This document shows, piece after piece, positions 36,939 through 45,493 of a DNA stretch of 64,000 nucleotides. The position numbers and the translations under genes are program-made. The notes under the pieces were generated by a model. It was not told where the DNA came from, searched no databases, and saw only the letters and a list, made by a program, of their open reading frames with translations. Numbering within the stretch: position 1 is the first letter of the stretch; each line of letters begins with the position of its first letter. This DNA comes from Paenibacillus sp. FSL R5-0766 (lineage in GTDB: Bacteria; Bacillota; Bacilli; Paenibacillales; Paenibacillaceae), in contig NZ_CP150227.1 in the NCBI RefSeq assembly GCF_037971845.1, positions 3,658,001 through 3,722,000 of the forward strand. Direction: 5' to 3'.

Positions 36939-38618
36939 ATGAGAAAGCGAACCCGAAAAACAGCAGTAACACTACTTTCAGCTGGTCTGTTGCTCAGTCA
37001 GCTCGCAGCCTGCAGTGGAAGTGGTGGTGGGGAATCAGCAAGTCAAGATGGCTCAAATCCTATCACACTTACTTATTTTTCAGAGGATGGAAGTCCTAAC
37101 TGGAACAATATGAATGACCGTATAGGAAAAGTCATCACAGAGAAAACAGGTGTCGTTTTGGATGCTGAATTCGCAGTGGGGGACCCTGTGCAAAAGGTAT
37201 CCATCATGGCTGCCACTGGTGAAGTTCCCGATCTCATAGCTGCTAAGGCTGATCTTGGCAAGCTAGTGGATGTAAGTGCAGTTCTCGATCTGACGGACTT
37301 GATTGAAGAACATGCGCCTAATATTAAAAAGATGCTTGGCGATAAGATTGTTCGTGCCAAATATAGTTTGGAGGATCAAGCCATCTATGCCATTCCGACT
37401 TGGTCTGCTATCGATGAACGTAAATTCAAAGCCGACGGTGGCTTCCAACTTCAACATCGTGTTGTAAAAGAAGCTGGTTATCCTGAAATTCGTACGGTAA
37501 AGGACTACGAGAAGGTCCTTACAGACTATATAGCTAAACACCCAACAGATGATAACGGTAACAAAAATATCGGACTAACCATTAATGCCGATGATTGGCA
37601 TATGTATCAGGTGACGAACATGGGATTTTTTACGACAGGTGCACCGGATGATGGAGAGTACTATGTGGACCAAGAAACTTTTGATGTAACTTATCATTTC
37701 CGCCGTCCAGAGGAAAGAGAATATTTCCGCTGGCTGAACCATATGAACGACATAGGTTTATTGGATAAGGAAAGTTTTGTCCAAAAGACGGATCAATTCA
37801 AATCCAAGGTTTCATCTGGGCGTGTGCTTGGCCTGATCGACCCTGCATGGGACTATGGTGATGCTCAACAGGCATTGAAGGCTGCAGGGAAATTTGACCA
37901 GACTTACGGTCATTATCCAGTAACGTTGTCTGAAGAGTATAAGGATACTAATTTCTGGTCCGCTGGGTTTGACGGAGGATATGGGATCGCGATTTCCAGC
38001 GAGTGCAAAGATCCTGTGGCTGCAATCAAATTTTTGGATTACCTGGCTTCGGAAGAAGGACAAATTCTGATGAACTGGGGGATCGAAGGACAAGATTACG
38101 TTGTAGAGAATGGAAAAAGAACTGTACCGAATGATGTTCAAGAAAAGATGGACAACGAAGGTAGTGCTTACATGAAGGAATCGGGTCTCGGCCTGTATTG
38201 GAACCTATCGGTTCATTATGGTGACGGAATTAAGGACTCTACAGGCAATTATTATACGAAAACGAACAGTGACCTTTTAACGGCGACCTACAGTGCACAC
38301 GAAAAAGATGCTTTGGCCGCTTACAAAGTCGAGCATTGGAGAGATCTTTTCCCAAAAGAAGAAGAGTTTCCTGAAAGAAAAGCCGGGGCGGTTTACAATA
38401 TTGCTTTGCCAAGCGATAGCCAGGCGACAATATTAATGGCCAAAATGAAGGATATCACATGGAAACGAATTCCCGAAGCAGTAATGGCCAAACCGGAAAA
38501 TTTTGATAAAGTCTGGGATGAGTACATGGCGGAATTGGAAAAGGCTGGAGTGGAAGAGATGGAAGAGGCTTTTGGTCAATATGTGAAAGACCGTGTTAAA
38601 CTGTGGAGCGGTCAATAA
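36939..38618 (+). CDS. Sugar ABC transporter substrate-binding lipoprotein, LplA type
   Basis: A 559-residue lipoprotein with signal and lipobox (LSQLAAC), so it is anchored to the outer face of the membrane. It is a family 1 solute-binding protein (LTYFSEDGSPNWNNMNDRIGK at the start of the mature part; WSAGFDGGYGIAISSECKDP in the second lobe). It captures oligosaccharides for the two upstream permeases. The frame opens earlier at 36921, but the ATG at 36939 follows GGGGAGTG at good distance and gives a proper signal peptide. The substrate is inferred from the surrounding mannanases. Confidence 0.93.
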   Translation: MRKRTRKTAVTLLSAGLLLSQLAACSGSGGGESASQDGSNPITLTYFSEDGSPNWNNMNDRIGKVITEKTGVVLDAEFAVGDPVQKVSIMAATGEVPDLIAAKADLGKLVDVSAVLDLTDLIEEHAPNIKKMLGDKIVRAKYSLEDQAIYAIPTWSAIDERKFKADGGFQLQHRVVKEAGYPEIRTVKDYEKVLTDYIAKHPTDDNGNKNIGLTINADDWHMYQVTNMGFFTTGAPDDGEYYVDQETFDVTYHFRRPEEREYFRWLNHMNDIGLLDKESFVQKTDQFKSKVSSGRVLGLIDPAWDYGDAQQALKAAGKFDQTYGHYPVTLSEEYKDTNFWSAGFDGGYGIAISSECKDPVAAIKFLDYLASEEGQILMNWGIEGQDYVVENGKRTVPNDVQEKMDNEGSAYMKESGLGLYWNLSVHYGDGIKDSTGNYYTKTNSDLLTATYSAHEKDALAAYKVEHWRDLFPKEEEFPERKAGAVYNIALPSDSQATILMAKMKDITWKRIPEAVMAKPENFDKVWDEYMAELEKAGVEEMEEAFGQYVKDRVKLWSGQ

Positions 38619-38651
38619 GTATTCAATTGAGAATAGACAGAAAGGCAGGAT

Positions 38652-39617
38652 ATGATGAGATCGATACCTTGCAATCCTAATGCATCGGAAGAAGTACGTT
38701 CTGTGCTCAACTATTTCCACGAGATTCAAGGGACTGGCATCATTACGGGACAGCACACCCAAACCATGGCGCAAGAGGAATTAAACTACATCTATCAAGT
38801 AACAGGGAAGTGGCCGGCACTATGCGGATTCGAGCTTCTTGGGTATTCTCCAAACATTAATTATGAAAATAGCGGCGAAGAGTGTTTGCTGGAAGTTGCT
38901 GAAAACCAGGATACGCTGCAAAAAGCTTGGGAGTGGACGGAGAACAACAGAGGCTTGCTTACGTTCACATGGCATTGGTTTTCACCGCTTGGTGGACGGG
39001 ATAAAAGCTTCTATTCGGAGCATACAAATTTTAACGTAAGTAAAGCGATTACGGAAGGAACCATAGAATATGAAGCCCTGTTGTCCGATATGGACCATAT
39101 GGCCAATATCCTCCGGGAATTTTGCGACAAACGTATTCCGATCTTGTGGAGACCATTTCATGAAGCGGAAGGCACTTGGTTCTGGTGGGGTAGTCAAGGC
39201 CCGGAAATCGCAAAACAATTGTACCGTATCATGTATGAGAGGTATACGCATTATCATAATCTAAATAATTTAATTTGGGTGTGGAACTCACCGTTGGTCG
39301 AAGGTTACGTTGGGGATGACGTGGTTGACATTATTTCCAGGGATATGTATCCCCCAGCTCACCAACATACGGATTTACGTAAGGAATTTGATGAACTGAT
39401 TGGTGTTACACGAACTCCAAAACTTGCTGCTATCGGGGAGATTGGCCCGATTCCGAGTATTAGAAGCTTGTCCACCTCGCGCATCCCGTGGCTGTGGTTT
39501 ATGACATGGTCTCAGGATTTTGGTAGGACGGAGAAGTTTACGACAAAAGAGGAGCTGCGCAGTGCATATCACTGTGACTATGCTATAACATTGGACAAAC
39601 TACCAAAGCTATATTAA
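38652..39617 (+). CDS. Cytoplasmic GH26 mannan-degrading enzyme
   Basis: A 321-residue GH26 enzyme without signal peptide or binding module. The acid/base is E171 in RPFHEAEGTWFWWG and the nucleophile E263 in IGEIGPI; GIITGQHTQTM and LTFTWHWFSP are family motifs. Lack of export and position directly after the importer genes imply that it cuts imported mannooligosaccharides inside the cell. AAAGGCAGGA precedes tandem ATGs at 38652 and 38655. It closes the mannan operon; no GH2, GH113 or GH130 partner is encoded here. Confidence 0.92.
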   Translation: MMRSIPCNPNASEEVRSVLNYFHEIQGTGIITGQHTQTMAQEELNYIYQVTGKWPALCGFELLGYSPNINYENSGEECLLEVAENQDTLQKAWEWTENNRGLLTFTWHWFSPLGGRDKSFYSEHTNFNVSKAITEGTIEYEALLSDMDHMANILREFCDKRIPILWRPFHEAEGTWFWWGSQGPEIAKQLYRIMYERYTHYHNLNNLIWVWNSPLVEGYVGDDVVDIISRDMYPPAHQHTDLRKEFDELIGVTRTPKLAAIGEIGPIPSIRSLSTSRIPWLWFMTWSQDFGRTEKFTTKEELRSAYHCDYAITLDKLPKLY

Positions 39618-39663
39618 ATATTCAAAAACACCTCTTGGCAGCCGAACAGGCGTGAAACGAAGG

Positions 39664-39736
39664 AAAAGGAACGCATGTTTGAGTGTGTGTCGTGATAAAA
39701 CGAAAAATAAGGGCGGAGTATATCCGTCCTTATTTT
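39664..39736 (+). terminator. Terminator of the mannan operon, repeat of the element at 11.1 kb
   Basis: AATAAGGGCGGA pairs with TCCGTCCTTATT (G-T pair), followed by TT. The segment from AAAGGAACGC onwards resembles 11112-11182. Confidence 0.8.
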
Positions 39737-39737
39737 A

Positions 39738-39829
39738 TTATCCAAATTTAGAAACGAAGTTGATCAAGCCTTTGAATAGCAGAAGATGTAGTCTTGCCGA
39801 CAACGTATCTGAATGATGTCCGATTTGAC
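39738..39829 (+). pseudogene. Relic of a Yellow/MRJP-like gene with internal deletion
   Basis: Bases 39738-39780 match 14463-14505 of the MRJP-like gene (about 37 of 43 identical), and 39779-39829 match 14668-14718 (49 of 51). The two parts abut, so about 160 bases of the original gene are missing between them. Everything else of the gene is gone. It lies between the mannan operon terminator and the 3' end of the PucR gene. Confidence 0.85.
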
Positions 39830-39845
39830 GATTTCTCACTTCGTC

Positions 39846-41504
39846 TTATTGAAGTAGCAGAGGTTCGATGGCTATCGCTATGCGGATTCGTAAGCTTTCA
39901 GTTGGATCTTTGAGTTTCACCCCCAGGAGTTTTTCACACTTTTCCAGTCGATACACCACCGTATTTCGATGAACGAAAAGTTGCTTGGATGTTTCGACAA
40001 GCTGGCATTGTGTATCGTAAAAAGCGTTCAGGGTGCGCAGCAACTCTTTTTTTTCATGTTCGTCTGTAATGTGCAGCAATCCGTTTAAGGTCGCGTCATA
40101 AAATTGTTTCAGTTCGTTATGGGGAAGCATGTGGAATAAATATCCGATGTCCTTGGCTTGGTAAGATTGGACAAATTGCTTGCGTTTTAGCCAGTAGCCG
40201 AATTGCAATGCATTAACCGCTTCTGTATAAGAATGACGAACGCCGAGTACATTTGTTGCAGGTTTGCCAATGCCGATCGACAGACTCAGTCCAGTCTCAT
40301 GATGCAGCTCTTTAAGCATTCCTGACAGCTGCTCGGTGATTTTTGCCTCATCCCACCCCGACTCAGGGATAGATAGCAGAAGGCAGTAGGTATCATGTTT
40401 GGTAAACATGACGAAGGAATGATCCAACCCACCAAAAAGACGTTTGATGTGCTCGTATTGCTCCTCTTGCTCCGTGATATTATCTCCTTTTGAAGGCGCC
40501 GAACCTTTGTAATTAGGAAATCTTTGATGCATGTGATGTGCCTCGTCATTACGCATGGTCAGCACAACGCTTGCACGCCCCTTAATAAGCCCACATCTCT
40601 TGCCGCGGTTCAGCGCCTCCTGCTCAGAAGTGATATATCCCTCAATCAGATCGGAAAAGAATTCGTTTTTGTGCCTGCGGGAGCGCTCTTTGACAGCCTG
40701 TGATTTGGTCAGCTCCATTCCAATGACGTTGGAGGCCTGCTCAAGCGTCAGACCAAAAAGGCCAGTCCATTGATCGGGCGAATGAAAGGATAACAAATAG
40801 CCTTCGTGGCGGTAAGTTTTTACTGGATATACCAGCATGCAGGAACGCTCTCGGACTGATGGGTTGATGAAGCACAACGAAGTGGGACTCGAAATATCGG
40901 ACAAGTCTTGAAGTGTATTTACAGCGGCTGCAGTGAGTTCAGCAACACTTGTATTCTGGTTGGAAGCAGAGATAGTTTGCCATTTGTAGTTTAACAGGAT
41001 GACTGGGGAGGAGAACAGTTTGGACAGGGAATCGATAATGCTGGAAATTCCTTTGCCGCGCATGATCATCTCGGAGAATTTTTTGTGGATGCTGAGTGCA
41101 TATTGCAGTTCGTCGCTCTTGTTATTCAGAATCACACTGGTCGATCGCTGCAAAATTTCGCCGAGGGATAGACGAACATCGGAAATTTCGATGATGGGAA
41201 ATTCGTTCTGGTCCGCTTCCCAAAGTATTTCATCAGGGATTGGCAGTTCAAAGCGCTTGGTTTTGATGGCCAACCCCGAGCAATGAAGCCGCTGCATGTC
41301 CCTGATTAGTTGAATAAACATCTCTGGCTGCTGCTTCATAAAAAAGCCGTTGGTCAGCAAGAGCTCGTTTGGCCTTAGAAACCGAATGATATCCGGACAG
41401 TCCATAATGTTGACCGTTTGAACCTCACGTACTAGACCCTTATGCCCCGTAATCACTCTGGCATCATCGTAAATGCCGTTTTTCAGCAAATCTGTCAGCA
41501 GCAC
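39846..41504 (-). CDS. PucR-family transcriptional regulator
   Basis: A 552-residue regulator with an N-terminal PucR domain (LLTDLLKNGIYDDARVITG; VNIMDCPDIIRFLRPNELLLTNG), a GGDEF-like middle region and a C-terminal PucR helix-turn-helix (TSKQLFVHRNTVVYRLEKCEKLLG). The frame is open to 41594, but the GTG at 41504 follows AAAGGGATGG and places the PucR domain at the N-terminus. Family members control purine, ureide, amino acid or polyamine catabolism. It is divergent from a cluster of amidohydrolases and an ABC importer and is the likely regulator of them. The effector is unknown. Confidence 0.9.
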   Translation of the reverse strand: MLLTDLLKNGIYDDARVITGHKGLVREVQTVNIMDCPDIIRFLRPNELLLTNGFFMKQQPEMFIQLIRDMQRLHCSGLAIKTKRFELPIPDEILWEADQNEFPIIEISDVRLSLGEILQRSTSVILNNKSDELQYALSIHKKFSEMIMRGKGISSIIDSLSKLFSSPVILLNYKWQTISASNQNTSVAELTAAAVNTLQDLSDISSPTSLCFINPSVRERSCMLVYPVKTYRHEGYLLSFHSPDQWTGLFGLTLEQASNVIGMELTKSQAVKERSRRHKNEFFSDLIEGYITSEQEALNRGKRCGLIKGRASVVLTMRNDEAHHMHQRFPNYKGSAPSKGDNITEQEEQYEHIKRLFGGLDHSFVMFTKHDTYCLLLSIPESGWDEAKITEQLSGMLKELHHETGLSLSIGIGKPATNVLGVRHSYTEAVNALQFGYWLKRKQFVQSYQAKDIGYLFHMLPHNELKQFYDATLNGLLHITDEHEKKELLRTLNAFYDTQCQLVETSKQLFVHRNTVVYRLEKCEKLLGVKLKDPTESLRIRIAIAIEPLLLQ

Positions 41505-41653
41505 ATCGACCCATCCCTTTCTGGAACAAGTTATTTTATTGTTAAGTAATATAACACTACGATCATGTGGAGTAAATATCTTTGGTTTGATCATCCAAGA
41601 TTGCTAATTATTTTTATCCTTTTCATCCAATGATTTCTCATAAGGAGTGAATT

Positions 41654-41707
41654 ATGCTTAAAGTGTTTCCTGCGTGTAATAAAAGCGTACATGAACGGAG
41701 GATGTAA
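41654..41707 (+). CDS. 17-residue mini-ORF overlapping the amidohydrolase start
   Basis: ATG at 41654 follows AAGGAGTGAATT. Its TAA shares one base with the ATG of the next gene (TAATG), so terminating ribosomes could restart there. The peptide is MLKVFPACNKSVHERRM. The following gene has its own CGGAGG. It may be a coupling leader or a chance ORF. Confidence 0.4.
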   Translation: MLKVFPACNKSVHERRM

Positions 41708-42966
41708 TGATTGATCTACTTATCACAGATACGGTGATTTCCGGGGATGAAAGGCGAATGGATGTCGGGATATCCTCAGGCAAGATTTCATTTGTCACGC
41801 CATGCGGGGAAAGGAAAACCGAAGCGTCTCGTGTAGTGCAGGGCAAAGGGGGCTTATTGCTGCCCGGATTCGTCGAGCCGCATATTCATTTGGAAAAAGC
41901 ATATTTGCTGGATTCCATGGATCGGGAGGCGGAGTCTCTCCAGGACGCGATTCAGATAACATCCAAACTGAAAAGTTCGTTCACAAGGGAGGACATGTAT
42001 CATCGCTCGCTGGTTGTCATTCGGGAAGCCGTCAGGAATGGTGTAACCCATATGCGTTGCCATGCAGAGGTTGATCCGGTTCTTGGACTCAGAGCTGTCG
42101 AATCTGCTCTACGTCTCAAACAATCCTTAAAACACCAACTGGATTTACAGGTTGTTGCCTTTCCTCAAGAAGGGGTGTTCAAGAGTCCGGGGACTGCTGA
42201 GTTGATGGAAGAGGCCGTTCGTATGGGAGCCGATGTGATCGGAGGAATCACGTATCAGGATGCAGACCTAGGGGCACACTTGGATTTTGCATTTGCTCTG
42301 GCAGGGAAGTACGGAAAACCACTGGATTTTCACGCGGATTTCTCGGTCGATTCCAACGACCGTGCCGTTGTGGAAATTGCAAGAAGGACCATTGCTGCAG
42401 GAATGCAGGGGCATGTAGCCGCCGGACATGTAACCTCGCTCGGTTCCCTCCCTGAACACGAAGCTTTGGCTATCGGAGAGCTTCTCTGTCTTGCCGGAAT
42501 CAGCGTCATTACGCTGCCGATGACGGACCTCTTTTTGAATGGAAGGGAAGGCTCCGAAGGACATCATAGAGGTCTGACTCCTGTGAAACTGCTGCAGGAT
42601 TGTGGAGTGAATGTGGCAATTGGCGTCAATAATGTGCGCAACCCATTCACGCCGTTTGGCAAAACAGACCCGATTGAGGCTGCCTGGTTATTGGCAATTA
42701 CTTCGTACATGGGCAGCAAACGGGATGCGCTCATCTTGACCAACATGCTGACGCATAACGCGGCACAGGCGTTAGGCATTGAAAACTATGGCATTAAGGT
42801 TGACGCTCCGGCTGATATGGTATTGTTCCGAGAGCGGTCGGAAAGGGAAGTTCTGCTTAATAAACCGGAGGCCCGCACGGTCTGGAAATCGGGATTACAG
42901 GTAGCTTGTACCGACTCAAAACTTTTGGAATTACCGTGGTTGTCGGATGAGATCGAAACAATCTAA
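41707..42966 (+). CDS. Cytosine-deaminase-like amidohydrolase 1
   Basis: A 419-residue amidohydrolase-superfamily TIM barrel close to the cytosine deaminase/AtzC group. Metal ligands HIH in VEPHIHLEKAYL and histidines in MRCHAEVDP, LDFHADFS and AAGHVTSLGSL are present. At the final metal/catalytic aspartate, where relatives have GxDN, it reads GVNNVRNPFTPFG: residue 308 is Asn. It may therefore be inactive, have altered chemistry or act with its neighbour. CGGAGG precedes the ATG. It is 23 bases from amidohydrolase 2 and divergent from the PucR regulator. The substrate is unknown, perhaps a cyclic amidine or amide. Confidence 0.88.
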   Translation: MIDLLITDTVISGDERRMDVGISSGKISFVTPCGERKTEASRVVQGKGGLLLPGFVEPHIHLEKAYLLDSMDREAESLQDAIQITSKLKSSFTREDMYHRSLVVIREAVRNGVTHMRCHAEVDPVLGLRAVESALRLKQSLKHQLDLQVVAFPQEGVFKSPGTAELMEEAVRMGADVIGGITYQDADLGAHLDFAFALAGKYGKPLDFHADFSVDSNDRAVVEIARRTIAAGMQGHVAAGHVTSLGSLPEHEALAIGELLCLAGISVITLPMTDLFLNGREGSEGHHRGLTPVKLLQDCGVNVAIGVNNVRNPFTPFGKTDPIEAAWLLAITSYMGSKRDALILTNMLTHNAAQALGIENYGIKVDAPADMVLFRERSEREVLLNKPEARTVWKSGLQVACTDSKLLELPWLSDEIETI

Positions 42967-42989
42967 TTATGAAGTAAGGGGATGGCGTT

Positions 42990-44210
42990 ATGGAGAAAGG
43001 GTTAACACTCGTAAAAAATGTCAAATGGTCGGAAAACCTGTTTGATCTAACGATTGATCAAACAACAGGACTTATTGTCAGCATTGAGACTGCCGGAACG
43101 GATGCGGATCTCACATCTGTAAATATTGCCGGTAGGGCGACAACCGTCATTGACGCGGACGGGCTCCACTATGTACCGCCAATGGCAGATATGCATACCC
43201 ATCTTGACAAGCATTTTATTGGGGAGCCTTGGAAGTCTTTGCAGCCGTTTGTCACGCTGCCCGGCCAGTTGGAATTTGAGAAAAACATGTTGGGAGAACT
43301 ACCGACCGGGGCGGGAGAACGTGCGAAACGAATGTTGGATTTAATGCTAGCCCAAGGTACAACGGCAATCCGCACACACGTTGACGTGGATCCGCAAATT
43401 GGCCTCTCTCATCTTGAGGAGGTCTTGGAAGTGCGTGAGATGTACCAGGGACGCATCGATATGGAAATTGTGGCGTTTCCCCAGCAAGGCCTGCTTCGAT
43501 CTGACTCCGTTACCGTCATGCGGCAAGCGCTTCGTGCTGGAGCTAACTATGTTGGTGGTGTGGATCCGGCCGGACTGGACCGCCGGGTGGATGCCAGTCT
43601 GGAAGCCATGTTCGAACTTGCGACAGAATTCTCTGCGGGCATCGACTTGCATCTTCATGACCCGAGTCATCTCGGAATATACACGATCAGCCGCTTCGCC
43701 GAACTGACAGAACAAGCCGGTATGTCCGGCCGTACCGCGGTAAGCCATGCCTACTGTTTGGGCCAGGTTGGGGAAACAGAGGTGCGCTCACTCGCGGAAA
43801 GGTTGTGTGCGGCCGGCGCAGCCATCATGACAAGCGTGCCCATTGACAGGCCTATGCCCCCCATCAAACTGTTGATGGAAACGGGAGTGTCCGTGCATAT
43901 CGGTTCCGATAACATTTTGGATTCGTGGAGCCCATTCGGAAATGGCGATATGCTCTCCCGTGGGTCACGTCTCGCTGAAGCATCCGGTTGGGTGGAAGAC
44001 TTCTGGCTGTTAGAAACGTACAAGCTTATATCCAATGCGCCATTAACTCCAAAAGTGGGTGAACGAGGTGCTTTCTCGTTGGTAAATGCCATAAATGCGA
44101 TGCATGCGTTGGCGGCGGCACCTCCACGCGAAGCTGTATTTTCGGGTGGTGTGCTTGTTGGTGGTCGAATGTTTCCGAACAGCAGACAGATGGCAGCCAT
44201 CCATTCGTAA
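42990..44210 (+). CDS. Cytosine-deaminase-like amidohydrolase 2
   Basis: A 406-residue paralogue of the preceding protein with an intact metal site: HTHLDKHFIG (HxH), IRTHVDVDP, IDLHLHDP, AVSHAYCLG and D307 in HIGSDNILDSWSPFG. The superfamily hydrolyses amide, amidine or exocyclic amino groups. AAGGGGATGG precedes the ATG. Co-transcribed with amidohydrolase 1; a terminator follows, before an ABC importer that completes the cluster. The pairing of one complete and one Asp-to-Asn copy suggests a heteromer or consecutive steps, which is inference. Confidence 0.88.
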   Translation: MEKGLTLVKNVKWSENLFDLTIDQTTGLIVSIETAGTDADLTSVNIAGRATTVIDADGLHYVPPMADMHTHLDKHFIGEPWKSLQPFVTLPGQLEFEKNMLGELPTGAGERAKRMLDLMLAQGTTAIRTHVDVDPQIGLSHLEEVLEVREMYQGRIDMEIVAFPQQGLLRSDSVTVMRQALRAGANYVGGVDPAGLDRRVDASLEAMFELATEFSAGIDLHLHDPSHLGIYTISRFAELTEQAGMSGRTAVSHAYCLGQVGETEVRSLAERLCAAGAAIMTSVPIDRPMPPIKLLMETGVSVHIGSDNILDSWSPFGNGDMLSRGSRLAEASGWVEDFWLLETYKLISNAPLTPKVGERGAFSLVNAINAMHALAAAPPREAVFSGGVLVGGRMFPNSRQMAAIHS

Positions 44211-44230
44211 CAATCTTTAATTAAACATGA

Positions 44231-44264
44231 AGCAGCGCATCCTTTTGCAGATGCGTTGCTTTTT
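44231..44264 (+). terminator. Terminator after the amidohydrolase pair
   Basis: AGCAGCGCATC pairs with GATGCGTTGCT across eight bases, followed by TTTT. Confidence 0.88.
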
Positions 44265-44543
44265 GGCATGAAAAGGCTGATCACAGGGCTTATAATACGT
44301 TGCTCAATGCAGTGAATGTTACAATACATAACATTTAAATTTAGACAGGCTTTTCTTTTGGTGTAATAATCCAAATGAAATCATTTTTTTTAGTGAATCA
44401 CACCAATGACTGAGGCTTACTTACATCGTATTATTCATATAAGAACAATTTTAAGTCACATAAACTGACATTAATAGAATAGGAGGGATATTGGAGGAGT
44501 TACACAAACCAAACATCATTGTTACGAACAGGGGGAGAGAGAC
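44265..44543 (+). other. Intergenic promoter region of the second ABC operon
   Basis: No gene is seen. TTGGTGT (44358-44364) and ACACCAA (44400-44406) form an inverted repeat 35 bases apart, a possible operator. Two ribosome-binding-site-like stretches (AGGAGGGAT at 44481 and GGGGGAGAG before 44544) precede the permease. Confidence 0.4.
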
Positions 44544-45476
44544 ATGCGTCGAGGTTTCCATGCAAACCGCATCCAAAACATCAGAAAGCATGGGCTGTTA
44601 TTGATCATGATTTTGCCAGGCATCGTCTATCTGTTCATCAACAATTACTTGCCCATGTTCGGCATTGTGATCGCGTTCAAAGATATCAATTTTGCAAAAG
44701 GAATCTGGGGAAGTGACTGGGTAGGCTTCGATAATTTCGCCTATCTGTTCCAAACACAGGATGCTTGGGTGATTACCCGAAACACGTTACTCTACAACGG
44801 CGCATTTATCGTGCTTGGAACAGTGCTCTCCATAGCTGTGGCCGTATTGTTGAACGAGGTAAAAAAGCGATTTGCCTCCCGACTGTACCAAAGCATCATT
44901 TTGCTGCCCTATCTGATCTCGATGGTCATTGTCGCTTACTTGGTTCTGGCATTGCTCAACGAGGAAAACGGATTCGTCAACCATTACGTGCTTCCTTTGC
45001 TGGGGATTGACCCCGTGTCGTGGTATGCGGATTCCGGTAAATGGCCCTTTATATTAAGTGTCGTATATCTGTGGAAAAACGTCGGTTATACCTGCATTGT
45101 TTATCTGGCCTCAATCGTAGGCATCAGCCAAGAATATTATGAATCCGCTACGCTGGACGGAGCATCCAAGTGGAGGCAAGTCTGGAGCATTACCCTTCCT
45201 CTGCTTAAACCCACGATGGTCATTATGGTACTTCTTGCAGTGGGACGCATCTTCAATTCCGATTTCGGATTGTTCTATCAGGTTCCGCTGAATTCGGGTG
45301 CACTGCAAACGACTACCGATGTCATTGACACATACGTTTATCGTGGTTTGATGACTTTCGGGGATTTCGGAATGTCATCCGCTGCCGGACTGTACCAGTC
45401 CATTGTCGGTTTTCTGTTAGTATTAACGACGAATGCGATCGTTCGTCGCAAAAACCGGGATTTGGCGCTGTTTTAG
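44544..45476 (+). CDS. ABC transporter permease, LplB type
   Basis: A 310-residue permease with six transmembrane segments and the EAA loop YYESATLDGASKWRQVWSITLPLLKP. The N-terminus GLLLIMILPGIVYLFINNYLPMFGIVIAFKDI is the LplB pattern. GGGGGAGAG precedes the ATG. It forms an importer with the next permease and lipoprotein. Family relatives carry oligosaccharides, but the operon context here is amidohydrolases rather than glycosidases, so the cargo is open. Confidence 0.92.
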   Translation: MRRGFHANRIQNIRKHGLLLIMILPGIVYLFINNYLPMFGIVIAFKDINFAKGIWGSDWVGFDNFAYLFQTQDAWVITRNTLLYNGAFIVLGTVLSIAVAVLLNEVKKRFASRLYQSIILLPYLISMVIVAYLVLALLNEENGFVNHYVLPLLGIDPVSWYADSGKWPFILSVVYLWKNVGYTCIVYLASIVGISQEYYESATLDGASKWRQVWSITLPLLKPTMVIMVLLAVGRIFNSDFGLFYQVPLNSGALQTTTDVIDTYVYRGLMTFGDFGMSSAAGLYQSIVGFLLVLTTNAIVRRKNRDLALF

Positions 45477-45493
45477 CTAAGGGGGAGGACAAC

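Noticed and set aside
43751..44374. Long antisense ORF (207 residues) over amidohydrolase 2
   Set aside because: It mirrors the codon bias of the sense gene, has no family motifs and lacks a ribosome binding site.
44491..44605. Short TTG-initiated ORF before the second ABC permease
   Set aside because: It runs out of frame into the permease gene, ends by chance and shows no recognisable sequence.
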